From: Bradyrhizobium sp. CCGB12
Lineage (GTDB): Bacteria > Pseudomonadota > Alphaproteobacteria > Rhizobiales > Xanthobacteraceae
Length of the DNA stretch: 64,000 bases
Direction of reading: 5' to 3'
NCBI RefSeq assembly: GCF_024199845.1
Contig: NZ_JANADO010000001.1
Coordinates: 8,420,001-8,484,000, forward strand
Shown one piece after another: positions 1 through 8,013 of this stretch; position 1 is the stretch's first letter, and each line of letters starts with the position of its first letter. Under the pieces are notes generated by a model that worked only from the letters and a program-made list of their open reading frames with translations, was not told the DNA's origin and made no database searches. Both the position numbers and the translations under genes were made by a program.

Positions 1-1
1 C

Positions 2-283
<282 letters not shown>

Positions 284-304
284 GCAAGCAGCAACGAACT
301 GCGA

Positions 305-332
305 AAGGGCCCGCCTCCGGCGGGCCTTCTTA
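305..332 (+). terminator. Rho-independent terminator of the aminotransferase gene
   Basis: An 8-bp GC-only stem (GGCCCGCC at 308-315 pairing with GGCGGGCC at 319-326) closes a 3-base loop and is followed by TTCTT. It lies just after the aminotransferase stop codon. Confidence 0.8.
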
Positions 333-452
333 TTGTTTGCACGCTTATCCCCGCGCGCGATCTGGCACCGCCACGGCTCTTGTGGCATAGACCATCACGC
401 ATCACGAGTAGGGCGCTCTCTGCTCGCCTCACATCATCGCCGGAGATATTTC

Positions 453-932
453 ATGCGCCGTTCGTTCATCCTTGCCGGGCTCGCCGCGGCCAGCCTCGTT
501 GTATCCGTCGTTGCCGCCGGCGCGCAGCAGCGGATGGCGCGGGTCGGCGTGCTCGAGTGCCGCGGCGGTGCCAGTGTCGGCTTCATCGTGGGATCGGTGA
601 CCCATCTCGGCTGCGTGCTGCGCGCCGACGGTCTGCCCGATGATCGCTATGTCGCGACGATCCGTAAAGTCGGCCTCGACATCGGCATCACCCAGGAGAC
701 GGCTTTGGCCTGGGGTGTGTTCGCCCCGGTCGACCGCCTCGGCCCCGGTGATCTCTCCGGCAATTACGCGGGTGCGCAGGGCAGCGCGTCGGTCGGCGTC
801 GGTCTTGGCGGCAACGTGCTGGTCGGCGGCTCCAACAATTCGATCGCGCTCCAGCCGCTCAGCGTGCAGGGCCAGGTTGGTCTCAACGTCGCCGCGGGCC
901 TCGAAAGCCTGGAACTCCGTCCGGGCCGTTAG
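453..932 (+). CDS. DUF992-family exported protein
   Basis: This 159-residue protein has a clear signal peptide (MRRS, then a hydrophobic stretch to about residue 22, with likely cleavage near AGA-QQ). A glycine-rich mature part follows, with two cysteines (C36 and C54) that could form a disulfide. The pattern VGVLEC...GS...LGCV and the glycine-rich C-terminus match DUF992 proteins, small periplasmic or surface proteins common in Rhizobiales with no known function. The ATG at 453 is chosen because it begins the signal peptide; an upstream in-frame extension would place it inside non-signal sequence. It stands alone, with a terminator upstream and a convergent gene downstream. Confidence 0.85.
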   Translation: MRRSFILAGLAAASLVVSVVAAGAQQRMARVGVLECRGGASVGFIVGSVTHLGCVLRADGLPDDRYVATIRKVGLDIGITQETALAWGVFAPVDRLGPGDLSGNYAGAQGSASVGVGLGGNVLVGGSNNSIALQPLSVQGQVGLNVAAGLESLELRPGR

Positions 933-973
933 CCGCCAGAGCGTCGTTCCAAATCCTTCGGCGCGGATTGGTG

Positions 974-2113
974 CTAGAATGTGTCGCGATAGGCTTCGAG
1001 CCTGCCGGCGTGCTTCAGCGTCTCCTGCAGGTCGCGTGCATCGAGATTCGGAAACAGCGCATGGAATCTTTCGTCGGCGAGCATCGAAAGCAGCATCCTG
1101 ATGTAGGCCGGTTCGCTCGGATGGTAGGGGTCGGCAAATTCATCCAGTCGGCCCCCGAAACTCTCCAGGTCGCTGAAATCGAAATAAAGCACGCCCTGCT
1201 TTCGGATCCATTCGTTCGTTGCTTCCGACCGGAATTGCCGCCAGGCCCCGTAGTGCGGCGATCGCTCCATAGCCTCGCGCACCTTCGGAGTGTACGGCAT
1301 CGTGACGCCGACCAGCGCGATGCCCTTCTGCCTCGCCAGCTCGGTGAAGCGTTCGAAGTCCCGGAGAATCGAGCCATCGAGGTGCTCGGCGGGAACGAGC
1401 GGCCATTGCTTTCCGGCTTCGATCGCAGACACGCTGCTCGTGCCGTCGTCGAAGGTGAGGGATCCGTAATTGTAGGATCCGTCCAAGCGAAATCCGACGC
1501 CGGTTCTGATCGCCGACAGGCCCAGTGCTGGGGCAGCATTGTGAGAGGGCCAGGGAAAGCTGCGCGTCTTCACGAGGTCGTCGAGGACGCCCTGGATGAT
1601 GCGGATCTGCTCAGGTGAAGCCCAGCCGCCCACCTCGGCGCGAGATTGCGCTAGATAGGCTGTCTCGAATGCCGGCACGAAGGTGAAATAGTCGAACGAG
1701 AAGAGGATGACGCGCGGGCTGAAGTCGCCGAATTCCTCCAGCATGCGGCGGAAGTCCCGGACAACGAAAACTGCGTTTGCAGCGTTGTAGAATCGCGCCG
1801 GACGAAACATGGCGCTTCGCCACTGATTTCCCCGCGATGATCCCATCGCTATCGCTTCCGGTTTCCTCCGGAGGACGGCTTCGAGCTTCAGTCGATACGA
1901 ATGATCCGAAAGCTTGGCCAGGAATGTGAATGGCGTTCCCCGGGTTTGCAGCCATGCGATGGCACTGACGGGCAGCAGTTCGCCGCTCAGATACGAGATT
2001 GCAGCTCCGGGAATTGCGATCGCGGCCAGCGGCAGCAGGAACAAGGCCAGCCGCAAGACGAACCGTCTGGCGGGGGTTGGCTTAGAATTTGAAATAGATG
2101 AACTGCTGGACAT
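974..2113 (-). CDS. SGNH-hydrolase-like membrane-anchored protein, partner of the MBOAT acyltransferase
   Basis: The 379-residue protein has an N-terminal membrane anchor (about residues 18-42) and a periplasm-facing domain. AMGSSRGNQW (S92/S93, nucleophile region) and DPYHPSEP (D328, H331) fit the Ser and Asp-His blocks of DltD/AlgX/AlgJ-type SGNH proteins. Such proteins commonly sit beside an MBOAT and help move acyl groups onto extracytoplasmic glycans. The gene overlaps the upstream MBOAT gene by 32 bases, so the two are probably translationally coupled. It is the last gene of the minus-strand FkbH/ACP/MBOAT operon. The substrate is unknown; catalytic assignment rests on motifs only. Confidence 0.75.
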   Translation of the reverse strand: MSSSSSISNSKPTPARRFVLRLALFLLPLAAIAIPGAAISYLSGELLPVSAIAWLQTRGTPFTFLAKLSDHSYRLKLEAVLRRKPEAIAMGSSRGNQWRSAMFRPARFYNAANAVFVVRDFRRMLEEFGDFSPRVILFSFDYFTFVPAFETAYLAQSRAEVGGWASPEQIRIIQGVLDDLVKTRSFPWPSHNAAPALGLSAIRTGVGFRLDGSYNYGSLTFDDGTSSVSAIEAGKQWPLVPAEHLDGSILRDFERFTELARQKGIALVGVTMPYTPKVREAMERSPHYGAWRQFRSEATNEWIRKQGVLYFDFSDLESFGGRLDEFADPYHPSEPAYIRMLLSMLADERFHALFPNLDARDLQETLKHAGRLEAYRDTF

Positions 2114-3509
2114 TCGAAGATGCCTGTAGGACGTGCTCGATCATTGCGATGAGGATGCACACAACGCCGGCGTAATAGCCCGACCAACGGAGCCAGACCG
2201 GGAACGGCTTGGCGTCCTTGACCCATGTGACCAGGAGGTCGTACGCGATGGCCGCCGCAATGACGATCACGGGCTTGCTCAGCGCGACCGTTCGGACGCC
2301 CTCGGCTCCGGTGATGAGTGCCTTGTAGATCCAGAGCGCTTCTCGCAGGCCGCTGGCGCGAAACAGGATGAACGTCAGGGTGACGATCAGGAAGGTCGTC
2401 GTGGCACGCAGCACCAGCAACACCGGGCGCGGAACGTGGGATCGCCAAAACCGATCACGCCGGGCGAAGGTGAGTGTCGAAAAAGCGACGAGGGCGCCAT
2501 GGATCAAGCCGAAAACCGCGAAGTTGAATCCGGCGCCGTGCCAGATGCCGACGAGCACGAACGTAAAGACCAACGCCCCCGCAAGACCGTACTTGCCCCA
2601 GCGTCGCGCCTGGAACTGCAGCGGCATGAAGACATAGTCGCGAAACCAGGAGGACAGGCTGATGTGCCAGCGTCGCCAGTAGTCCGGCAGATTCTGGCTG
2701 AGCCAGGGCTGCATGAAGTTGATCGTAAGTTCGATGCCCAGCAGGCGCGCGCTGCCGATCGCGATCAATGAGTAGCCGGCAAAATCCGCGTAGACCTGAA
2801 ACGAAAAATAGATCGTGGCCAGCGCCAGGTCGACGGCCCCATGGTTGCGGGGCGCCGAGTAGACGGCATCGACGTAAGGGGCCAGCGTGTCGGCGACGAC
2901 GATCTTGAGGAACAGGCCGGTGAGGATGGCGCGCAGGCCGGTCACGGCGCGTTCGTAGTTGAACACGCCGACATTTCCGAGCTGCGGCAGCAAATGCCGG
3001 GCGCGCTCGATCGGACCGGCGGTCAGGTGCGGGAAGAAAAACATCACTGCGCCGAACCGGATCGCGTTCGTTTCGGCCGGCAGGCTTCCGACAAAGACGT
3101 CGATGACGTATCCGGCTGCGAGAAACGAATAGAACGAGATGCCGATCGGCAGGATGATGTTGGCCATCGTCGACCACCGGCCCGCCAGATCGCCGTCCGG
3201 CGGCAGCAGATGATAGGCGGTTGCCGCGTACTTGAAGCACAGCAGCGGCAGCAGGGTGATCGTCAGAAGCGCAGCAAACAGCATGCTCCGCGCCCGGCCG
3301 TCGGGCACGCGGGACAAGACCATTCCGGACAGATAGGCCAGCGCGGCGACGGCGACCAGCACGTACCATGTAGCCGGATTGAGGCTGACATAAAAGACCA
3401 GGCTGATGAAGGCTATCGCGAGCAGGCGTGGAGCGCCCTGCGGAATTGCGTGCACGATCAGCGTCACAACTCCGAGAACCAGCAGGTAACGCAGATCGCT
3501 GAAGGCCAT
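2082..3509 (-). CDS. MBOAT-family membrane-bound O-acyltransferase (AlgI-like)
   Basis: The protein has 475 residues and many hydrophobic segments, the usual length for AlgI/DltB-type MBOATs. Hallmarks are WHISLSSWFRDY (residues 281-292) and GIWHGAGF with the predicted catalytic His324. A PIGISFYSF segment near residue 121 and AGPIERA near residue 164 are also typical of AlgI-like members. These enzymes sit in the inner membrane and transfer an acyl group from a cytoplasmic carrier towards an extracytoplasmic acceptor. Here the carrier may be the ACP encoded 3 bases upstream, which is inference. The downstream SGNH gene overlaps it. Acetyl transfer to an exopolysaccharide is the conservative alternative. 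Confidence 0.88.
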   Translation of the reverse strand: MAFSDLRYLLVLGVVTLIVHAIPQGAPRLLAIAFISLVFYVSLNPATWYVLVAVAALAYLSGMVLSRVPDGRARSMLFAALLTITLLPLLCFKYAATAYHLLPPDGDLAGRWSTMANIILPIGISFYSFLAAGYVIDVFVGSLPAETNAIRFGAVMFFFPHLTAGPIERARHLLPQLGNVGVFNYERAVTGLRAILTGLFLKIVVADTLAPYVDAVYSAPRNHGAVDLALATIYFSFQVYADFAGYSLIAIGSARLLGIELTINFMQPWLSQNLPDYWRRWHISLSSWFRDYVFMPLQFQARRWGKYGLAGALVFTFVLVGIWHGAGFNFAVFGLIHGALVAFSTLTFARRDRFWRSHVPRPVLLVLRATTTFLIVTLTFILFRASGLREALWIYKALITGAEGVRTVALSKPVIVIAAAIAYDLLVTWVKDAKPFPVWLRWSGYYAGVVCILIAMIEHVLQASSNVQQFIYFKF

Positions 3510-3512
3510 TGG

Positions 3513-3752
3513 CTACGCCGGGAGCTTCCCGCGCAAGCAGTCCATCATCTCGCCGACGTTCTGGAAGCCCATCACCTCGCGGGTGCTGAACTTTACCTTG
3601 AAGGTTTCCTCGAGCGTCATGATCAGGGTGATGTGATTCAGCGAATCCCAGTTCGCGACGTCCTTGGCCTGCATTTCCCGATTGATGTTCAAGGCAGGAT
3701 TGTCGAACACCTCGCGGAAGACGTTCTGTACGCGTGTTTCAAAATCGCTCAT
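3513..3752 (-). CDS. Stand-alone acyl carrier protein
   Basis: This is a 79-residue acidic four-helix carrier protein. The phosphopantetheine attachment serine is S37 in the motif WDSLNHI, followed by the LIMTLEETFKVKF helix typical of ACPs. It is not the fatty-acid AcpP, whose motif would be DSLD/E with neighbouring fab genes. The ATG overlaps the stop codon of the upstream FkbH-like gene by one base (TAATG), and the MBOAT gene starts 3 bases downstream. This tight packing suggests that FkbH loads this carrier and that the acyl group then goes to the MBOAT. Loading of glycerate-derived units by FkbH proteins is known from polyketide pathways; its use here is inferred. Confidence 0.9.
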   Translation of the reverse strand: MSDFETRVQNVFREVFDNPALNINREMQAKDVANWDSLNHITLIMTLEETFKVKFSTREVMGFQNVGEMMDCLRGKLPA

Positions 3753-5539
3753 TATGATCGCGGCTCTGGTTCGTGAATGATGATTGGGATGGACTGCTGC
3801 TGGTAGTGGGCGAGATCCAGCGAATAGAGGCGCGTTGCCCCTTCTTCGCCGGCAGCGGCGAAGCCCTGCTGCGAATAGAGATTTTCAACGATGCCGTTCT
3901 TGGTGGTCGGGATGTAGCGCCCGACCAGCCTGCGGCAGCCAAGCTGCCGGGCTTTTTCGGCCATGAGCTGAACCGTCAGGTCCTCGACACGGCGTCCGAG
4001 CACGCGACAGCTCATGATCCAGGTGTCGACCACGGCATCGCTGCCCGACTTCCTCAGGATCACCGTCGCGATGATGCCATTGTCGCCGAGCCGGTCGGCC
4101 AGCCGAATGCAGAGAGCCGCGACGTTGCGGTCAGCGGCAAGCTGGCGCAGATCGGCTTCGCTGTGCCGGATGGTCGTGAGGTTGAATTGGTTGCTCCGCT
4201 GGACGAGCTGGAGGACACGCGGCAGCGCGTAGCTGTCGAACGGCAGGATGTGCGCCTCCATCCCGAGTTCGGCGATGAAGTCATCCAGCCCGTGAAACTT
4301 CTCTCTGATCGTCTGACGCTCATCGTCCGCCTGATAATAGGCGAGCCGGGCCAGATCCTCGGCCGTCGCCGACCGGCCTTCGAACAAATTCCAGCGGGCG
4401 AGGTCGCTGATGAAGTCGGCGGGGTCGGTCGACAGCTCCGGCACCTGCATCGCAGGAAACGCCGTTCGGATGAGAGACCGCTCGAAAGCGGTATCGTCGA
4501 GGAAGACGAAGCTGTCGAGACCGAGGTTCAATTTTTCCCGGATCGCTAGGATATTGCTGGCCTTGTCGCCGAAATTGGCTACGACGGCCGCGAAATCATC
4601 CCAACGCAGGATCATGTCGGGATGATTTTTCAAAACGTCCGTTACGTTCGCCTGGTCGTTCTTGCTGCACACCGCGAGAAGGACGCCTCGAGATTTCAGT
4701 TCGAGCAGCGCAATCTGGAAGCGCTGGAAAGCAAGCCCAAGTTCGGTCTGCCCGACCTCGATCCGGTCTGCGCCGTCCTCGGCCAGAATGCCTCCCCACA
4801 TCGTATTGTCGAGATCGACGATTACGCATTTGATGCCGGCGCCGCGTTCCACCAGGATGGTATCGCTGACGTTTTTGACCAGCGAAGGAACGAAGGACGG
4901 GGACAATGCCTGCTTCGCTTGGCACCAGAGCCGCTCGTCGAGCCAATGTCGCTTGCCGTGGTAGGCGGCCTGGAATTCGGTGTCGACGATCTTCACGCCG
5001 TGCTCGGAAGCGGCGTCGAGAAGGCTCTGGTTGATCCGCGCCACGGTCGATGTCAAGGTCTCGCGCTCGCCCGCGGTGCGGTTGCCGAACGGGCGATTGA
5101 GCGGCACCACGAAATTGTGCTGAACCAGGATAGCGTTGCTGCGCGACCGTACCTGCTTCCACAGTTCGATGATCTCGCTGCTGACGCTATCGGCGAAGGC
5201 GGCTTTCCCGGCACTTCGCGCGAAGCGGTGGTAGAGCGCCTGGGTTGCCGTGAAAAGAATGACCACTTCCGGATCGAAGCGATAGAGTTCGCTCGTTGGA
5301 TTCAATATCTCCTGCCGTATCGTATCGAACTCGGCCTCGTAGACCTCCGGCCACCATCCCCTCAACTTCAAGGTGGCGGCGAGGGCCTGCCCGTAATGCT
5401 GGGTAGCAGCATCGCCGAGCAGTGCGATACGCAAGCTCGGTTGCCCTTCCTTTCGTTCGACGCGCCGGCCAAGCGAGATCAACCGGTGGAACGGCAGGTC
5501 GACCAGTTCCCATGCCTGCGGCAAGTTCAGCGAGTCCAT
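3752..5539 (-). CDS. FkbH-like HAD-IIIC family protein
   Basis: The 595-residue protein has three parts: an N-terminal SGNH-like domain (about residues 35-220, beginning IALLGDAATQHY), a HAD-IIIC domain with VDLDNTMWGG (nucleophile D242 and D244), and a C-terminal GNAT-like domain carrying RSNQFNLTT. This architecture is that of FkbH-like enzymes, which dephosphorylate 1,3-bisphosphoglycerate and load the glyceryl unit on a carrier protein. The ACP gene follows with a one-base overlap. In polyketide clusters the product feeds methoxymalonyl-ACP, but no polyketide synthase is present here, so the fate of the unit is open. The start codon at 5539 is an ATG; no better upstream alternative is visible. 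Confidence 0.88.
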   Translation of the reverse strand: MDSLNLPQAWELVDLPFHRLISLGRRVERKEGQPSLRIALLGDAATQHYGQALAATLKLRGWWPEVYEAEFDTIRQEILNPTSELYRFDPEVVILFTATQALYHRFARSAGKAAFADSVSSEIIELWKQVRSRSNAILVQHNFVVPLNRPFGNRTAGERETLTSTVARINQSLLDAASEHGVKIVDTEFQAAYHGKRHWLDERLWCQAKQALSPSFVPSLVKNVSDTILVERGAGIKCVIVDLDNTMWGGILAEDGADRIEVGQTELGLAFQRFQIALLELKSRGVLLAVCSKNDQANVTDVLKNHPDMILRWDDFAAVVANFGDKASNILAIREKLNLGLDSFVFLDDTAFERSLIRTAFPAMQVPELSTDPADFISDLARWNLFEGRSATAEDLARLAYYQADDERQTIREKFHGLDDFIAELGMEAHILPFDSYALPRVLQLVQRSNQFNLTTIRHSEADLRQLAADRNVAALCIRLADRLGDNGIIATVILRKSGSDAVVDTWIMSCRVLGRRVEDLTVQLMAEKARQLGCRRLVGRYIPTTKNGIVENLYSQQGFAAAGEEGATRLYSLDLAHYQQQSIPIIIHEPEPRS

Positions 5540-5594
5540 GCGCCGGGGTTCCGATTAGAGCGAGACAATCACTGGCAACGTGCAATCGGTGTCG

Positions 5595-6014
5595 TCATTG
5601 CAGCGACTCCGCATCCAGAATGCGATGCCAGGTCTTGCCCGATGCCAGAACAGTCCCCTTGTCGTCGGTGATCGCGATATCCAGGACGATCGTCGCGACG
5701 GCTTCGCTGATCTGCCTGACCGTTGCGGCCAACGTGACGTCACAGGGCGCGTAGCATGGCCTGCGAAAGGCGATATCCGCCCGCTCGAGGACTGATCGCG
5801 CGCCCGGGAACTCCGTTCCGACGAGGCGTGACACCAAGGCCATGAGGTACGCCCCGTGCACGACCACGCCCTCGAAGCCCGCGGCTTTCGCGAACTCTGC
5901 GTCAACATGCAAAGGAGAGGTGTCGCCCGACAGCGCGACATATCGGGCCAGGTCATCCCGCGTGATCGGAACTCCCAGATGATGGGTCTGGCCGACGTGA
6001 AATGCCGTCAACAT
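5595..6014 (-). CDS. MaoC-like (R)-specific hydratase, hot-dog fold
   Basis: This 139-residue single hot-dog domain has the MaoC hydratase signature: YVALSGDTSPLHVDAEFAKA supplies the catalytic Asp and His, followed by VVHGAYLMALVSRL. Such enzymes hydrate or dehydrate enoyl-thioesters on CoA or ACP. Its position 55 bases upstream of the FkbH-like gene on the same strand suggests action on an ACP-bound intermediate. The ATG at 6014 is preferred over a possible TTG at 6041, because it starts directly before the conserved domain and gives the usual length. The region up to 6298 is the divergent promoter region towards the methyltransferase; no clear operator was seen there. Confidence 0.82.
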   Translation of the reverse strand: MLTAFHVGQTHHLGVPITRDDLARYVALSGDTSPLHVDAEFAKAAGFEGVVVHGAYLMALVSRLVGTEFPGARSVLERADIAFRRPCYAPCDVTLAATVRQISEAVATIVLDIAITDDKGTVLASGKTWHRILDAESLQ

Positions 6015-6298
6015 TCGTGGCTCGTCCGGTGTATGCCGCAATGATAGCGACCGACTACTGATTGCTGATTATTTCCGGACTGTCGCCCGATATTGCCGAC
6101 TATTGCCATGAAGCAGGTATGGCAGTCAAAGCCCAACTAGAGCGTTAGGGCCCCGGGACCACAGCTTGGCGGGTTGAAGCCGGCATGAGGCCGCGCCAGC
6201 GGTGTTCTGCGGCGATTTGCTTGTGTTTCCGTTCAGCTTGTTTGCGGCGGGATTTCGGTGATACTTTTGCAGTTCACGGGAAAGACGAGGTCAATCTA

Positions 6299-7210
6299 TT
6301 GAATACTCTGCAAAAATGGGCCGCCATCTGCGACGAGATGCAGGAAAGCTATCCGGTCCTTGCGACCCCGTTTCTTGCAGCCGAAAAGCGGTTCGGGCCT
6401 CGTTGGGTCGAGGAAGCGGTGCCGGCTATCGAGGGAATGTACGGCGACATCGGCAATCCCCTGTCGGATCGTCTGAAAGACGCCTTGGGTTGCTACGCCG
6501 AGTTCGCGAACGATTCCATGCGCCACCAGGTCATGTTCGAGCGAAGCGGAAAATATCGCGCGTCCAATTATGAGGAGGTGCGTACGGCGCTGTACGATAA
6601 TGCCGACCACATGACTCAGAACTATCTGCCGGGCCTGTGGTTCTCGCATTACGTTTGGCCGCAGCACTACTTCACGCTGATCGGATTCACGAATTGCGTG
6701 TTGCCGCGGATCGAGGATGAGGGCGTATTCTTCGAAGTCGGTGTTGGTTGCGGCATGTACTCCAAGGTGACCCTGGACAACAAGCCGGGCATGCGGGGTA
6801 TCGGCTTCGACATCAGCCAGCACTCGCTCGACTACACAGGCCGGGTGATGACGTCGTTCGGCTACGAATCCAGGTACAAGCTGGAAAATCGCGACATCCG
6901 CCACGGCTACCACGTCAAGGCGGATTTCCTGATCTGCCAGGAAGTCCTCGAACATCTGGAAAATCCGGCCGAGTTCTGCCGTTGGCTGTTCGACATGATC
7001 CGCCCGGGAGGACAGGCCTTCATCACCGCCGCGCTTAACGCGGGTCATTCCGACCACATCTTCCTCATTCGCCATCCGATCGAGGTCGAAAAGATGCTCA
7101 CCGATGCCGGTTTCCAGATCACGCGCATTCAGGAAGAAACCGCGCCGGGTTCCAAGCCGCGCAATCTCACGCCCAGCCTCGCCGGCTTCCTCTGCGTAAA
7201 GCCGCTCTGA
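6299..7210 (+). CDS. Class I SAM-dependent methyltransferase (cluster member)
   Basis: The C-terminal half carries a Rossmann-type methyltransferase domain with motif I VFFEVGVGCGMYSKV and later ICQEVLEHLENP and RPGGQAFITAALN. The N-terminal about 120 residues are helical and not recognised. I favour a TTG start at 6299 (303 residues) because AAAGACGAGG lies just upstream and the extension back to the ATG at 6185 is Cys/Arg-rich and non-globular in appearance. The ATG at 6341 is a further option. It is divergent from the FkbH operon and 2 bases before the SDR gene, so it probably modifies the same product. Methyl acceptor is unknown. Confidence 0.75.
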   Translation: MNTLQKWAAICDEMQESYPVLATPFLAAEKRFGPRWVEEAVPAIEGMYGDIGNPLSDRLKDALGCYAEFANDSMRHQVMFERSGKYRASNYEEVRTALYDNADHMTQNYLPGLWFSHYVWPQHYFTLIGFTNCVLPRIEDEGVFFEVGVGCGMYSKVTLDNKPGMRGIGFDISQHSLDYTGRVMTSFGYESRYKLENRDIRHGYHVKADFLICQEVLEHLENPAEFCRWLFDMIRPGGQAFITAALNAGHSDHIFLIRHPIEVEKMLTDAGFQITRIQEETAPGSKPRNLTPSLAGFLCVKPL

Positions 7211-7212
7211 CG

Positions 7213-7827
7213 ATGACCAAGCTCGTCATCATCACGGGCACGAGCCGGGGACTGGGCAGGGCGCTCAAGCGGGAATTCGAGCGGGTCGGGTGGCGCGTGG
7301 CCGAATTGAACCGGCCCGCGTTCGATCTATCCGCGATCGACGTCGAAAAGCTCGATATCACGTTCACGTCGCTGCGCTCGGAACATCTTGATCGCGCGGT
7401 GTTCATCAACAACGCTGCGACGCAGCTCATAGCTGCCGCGGCATCGTTTGCGGCGACCGAGATTTCGCGTGAAATCACCGTCAACGTAACGTCCCCGATC
7501 ATCGCGATCGCGTCGTTCCTGCGCCATTTCCCCGAAGGCGAAATCGCCAACGTGACGTCCGGAGCCGCGACCAAGGGAATACCGCATTGGTCGCTGTACT
7601 GCGCGGCGAAGGCCGCGCTCGAGGGCTATATCCGCGCCATCGAAGCGGAAGGACGGCGTGTGTTCAATCTCAACCCGGGCGTGATCGATACCGACATGCA
7701 GGCCGCTATCCGCCGCGCCGAATTCCCCGGCGTGCAAGACTTCATCGCCTTGAAGCAGGACGGGAAGTTGAGATCGTCGGATTCGGTAGCGAAAAATCTG
7801 GTGTGGATGATAGACCGCGCCGAATGA
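7213..7827 (+). CDS. Short-chain dehydrogenase/reductase
   Basis: The 204-residue protein shows the classical SDR pattern: nucleotide-binding TGTSRGLGRAL near residue 9, NNAA in the middle, an SGA segment and the catalytic YCAAKAA, then NPGVIDTDM. It lies 2 bases after the methyltransferase stop, so the two form an operon. At 204 residues it is short for the family, lacking part of the region between the cofactor-binding and active-site halves. In context it probably reduces or oxidises a keto or hydroxyl group of the acyl or sugar unit handled by the divergent FkbH/ACP genes. Substrate and NAD/NADP preference are not determined. Confidence 0.82.
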   Translation: MTKLVIITGTSRGLGRALKREFERVGWRVAELNRPAFDLSAIDVEKLDITFTSLRSEHLDRAVFINNAATQLIAAAASFAATEISREITVNVTSPIIAIASFLRHFPEGEIANVTSGAATKGIPHWSLYCAAKAALEGYIRAIEAEGRRVFNLNPGVIDTDMQAAIRRAEFPGVQDFIALKQDGKLRSSDSVAKNLVWMIDRAE

Positions 7828-8013
7828 AGCGCTGGAGCGCGCCGGTCTTCGGGGTGAACGGCTCTCTTCCTGACCGAAGCCATGCGAGAGTTTCGACGCG
7901 CATCACATTGCAGCGCAGCGACGTTTTCCATCTTGCCAAATCGTCTGGACGGGCGGAGCATCCATGGTCGCCGACCCAATCATGGGCCGAGCTCCACAAG
8001 AAGGAGGCGGCGA

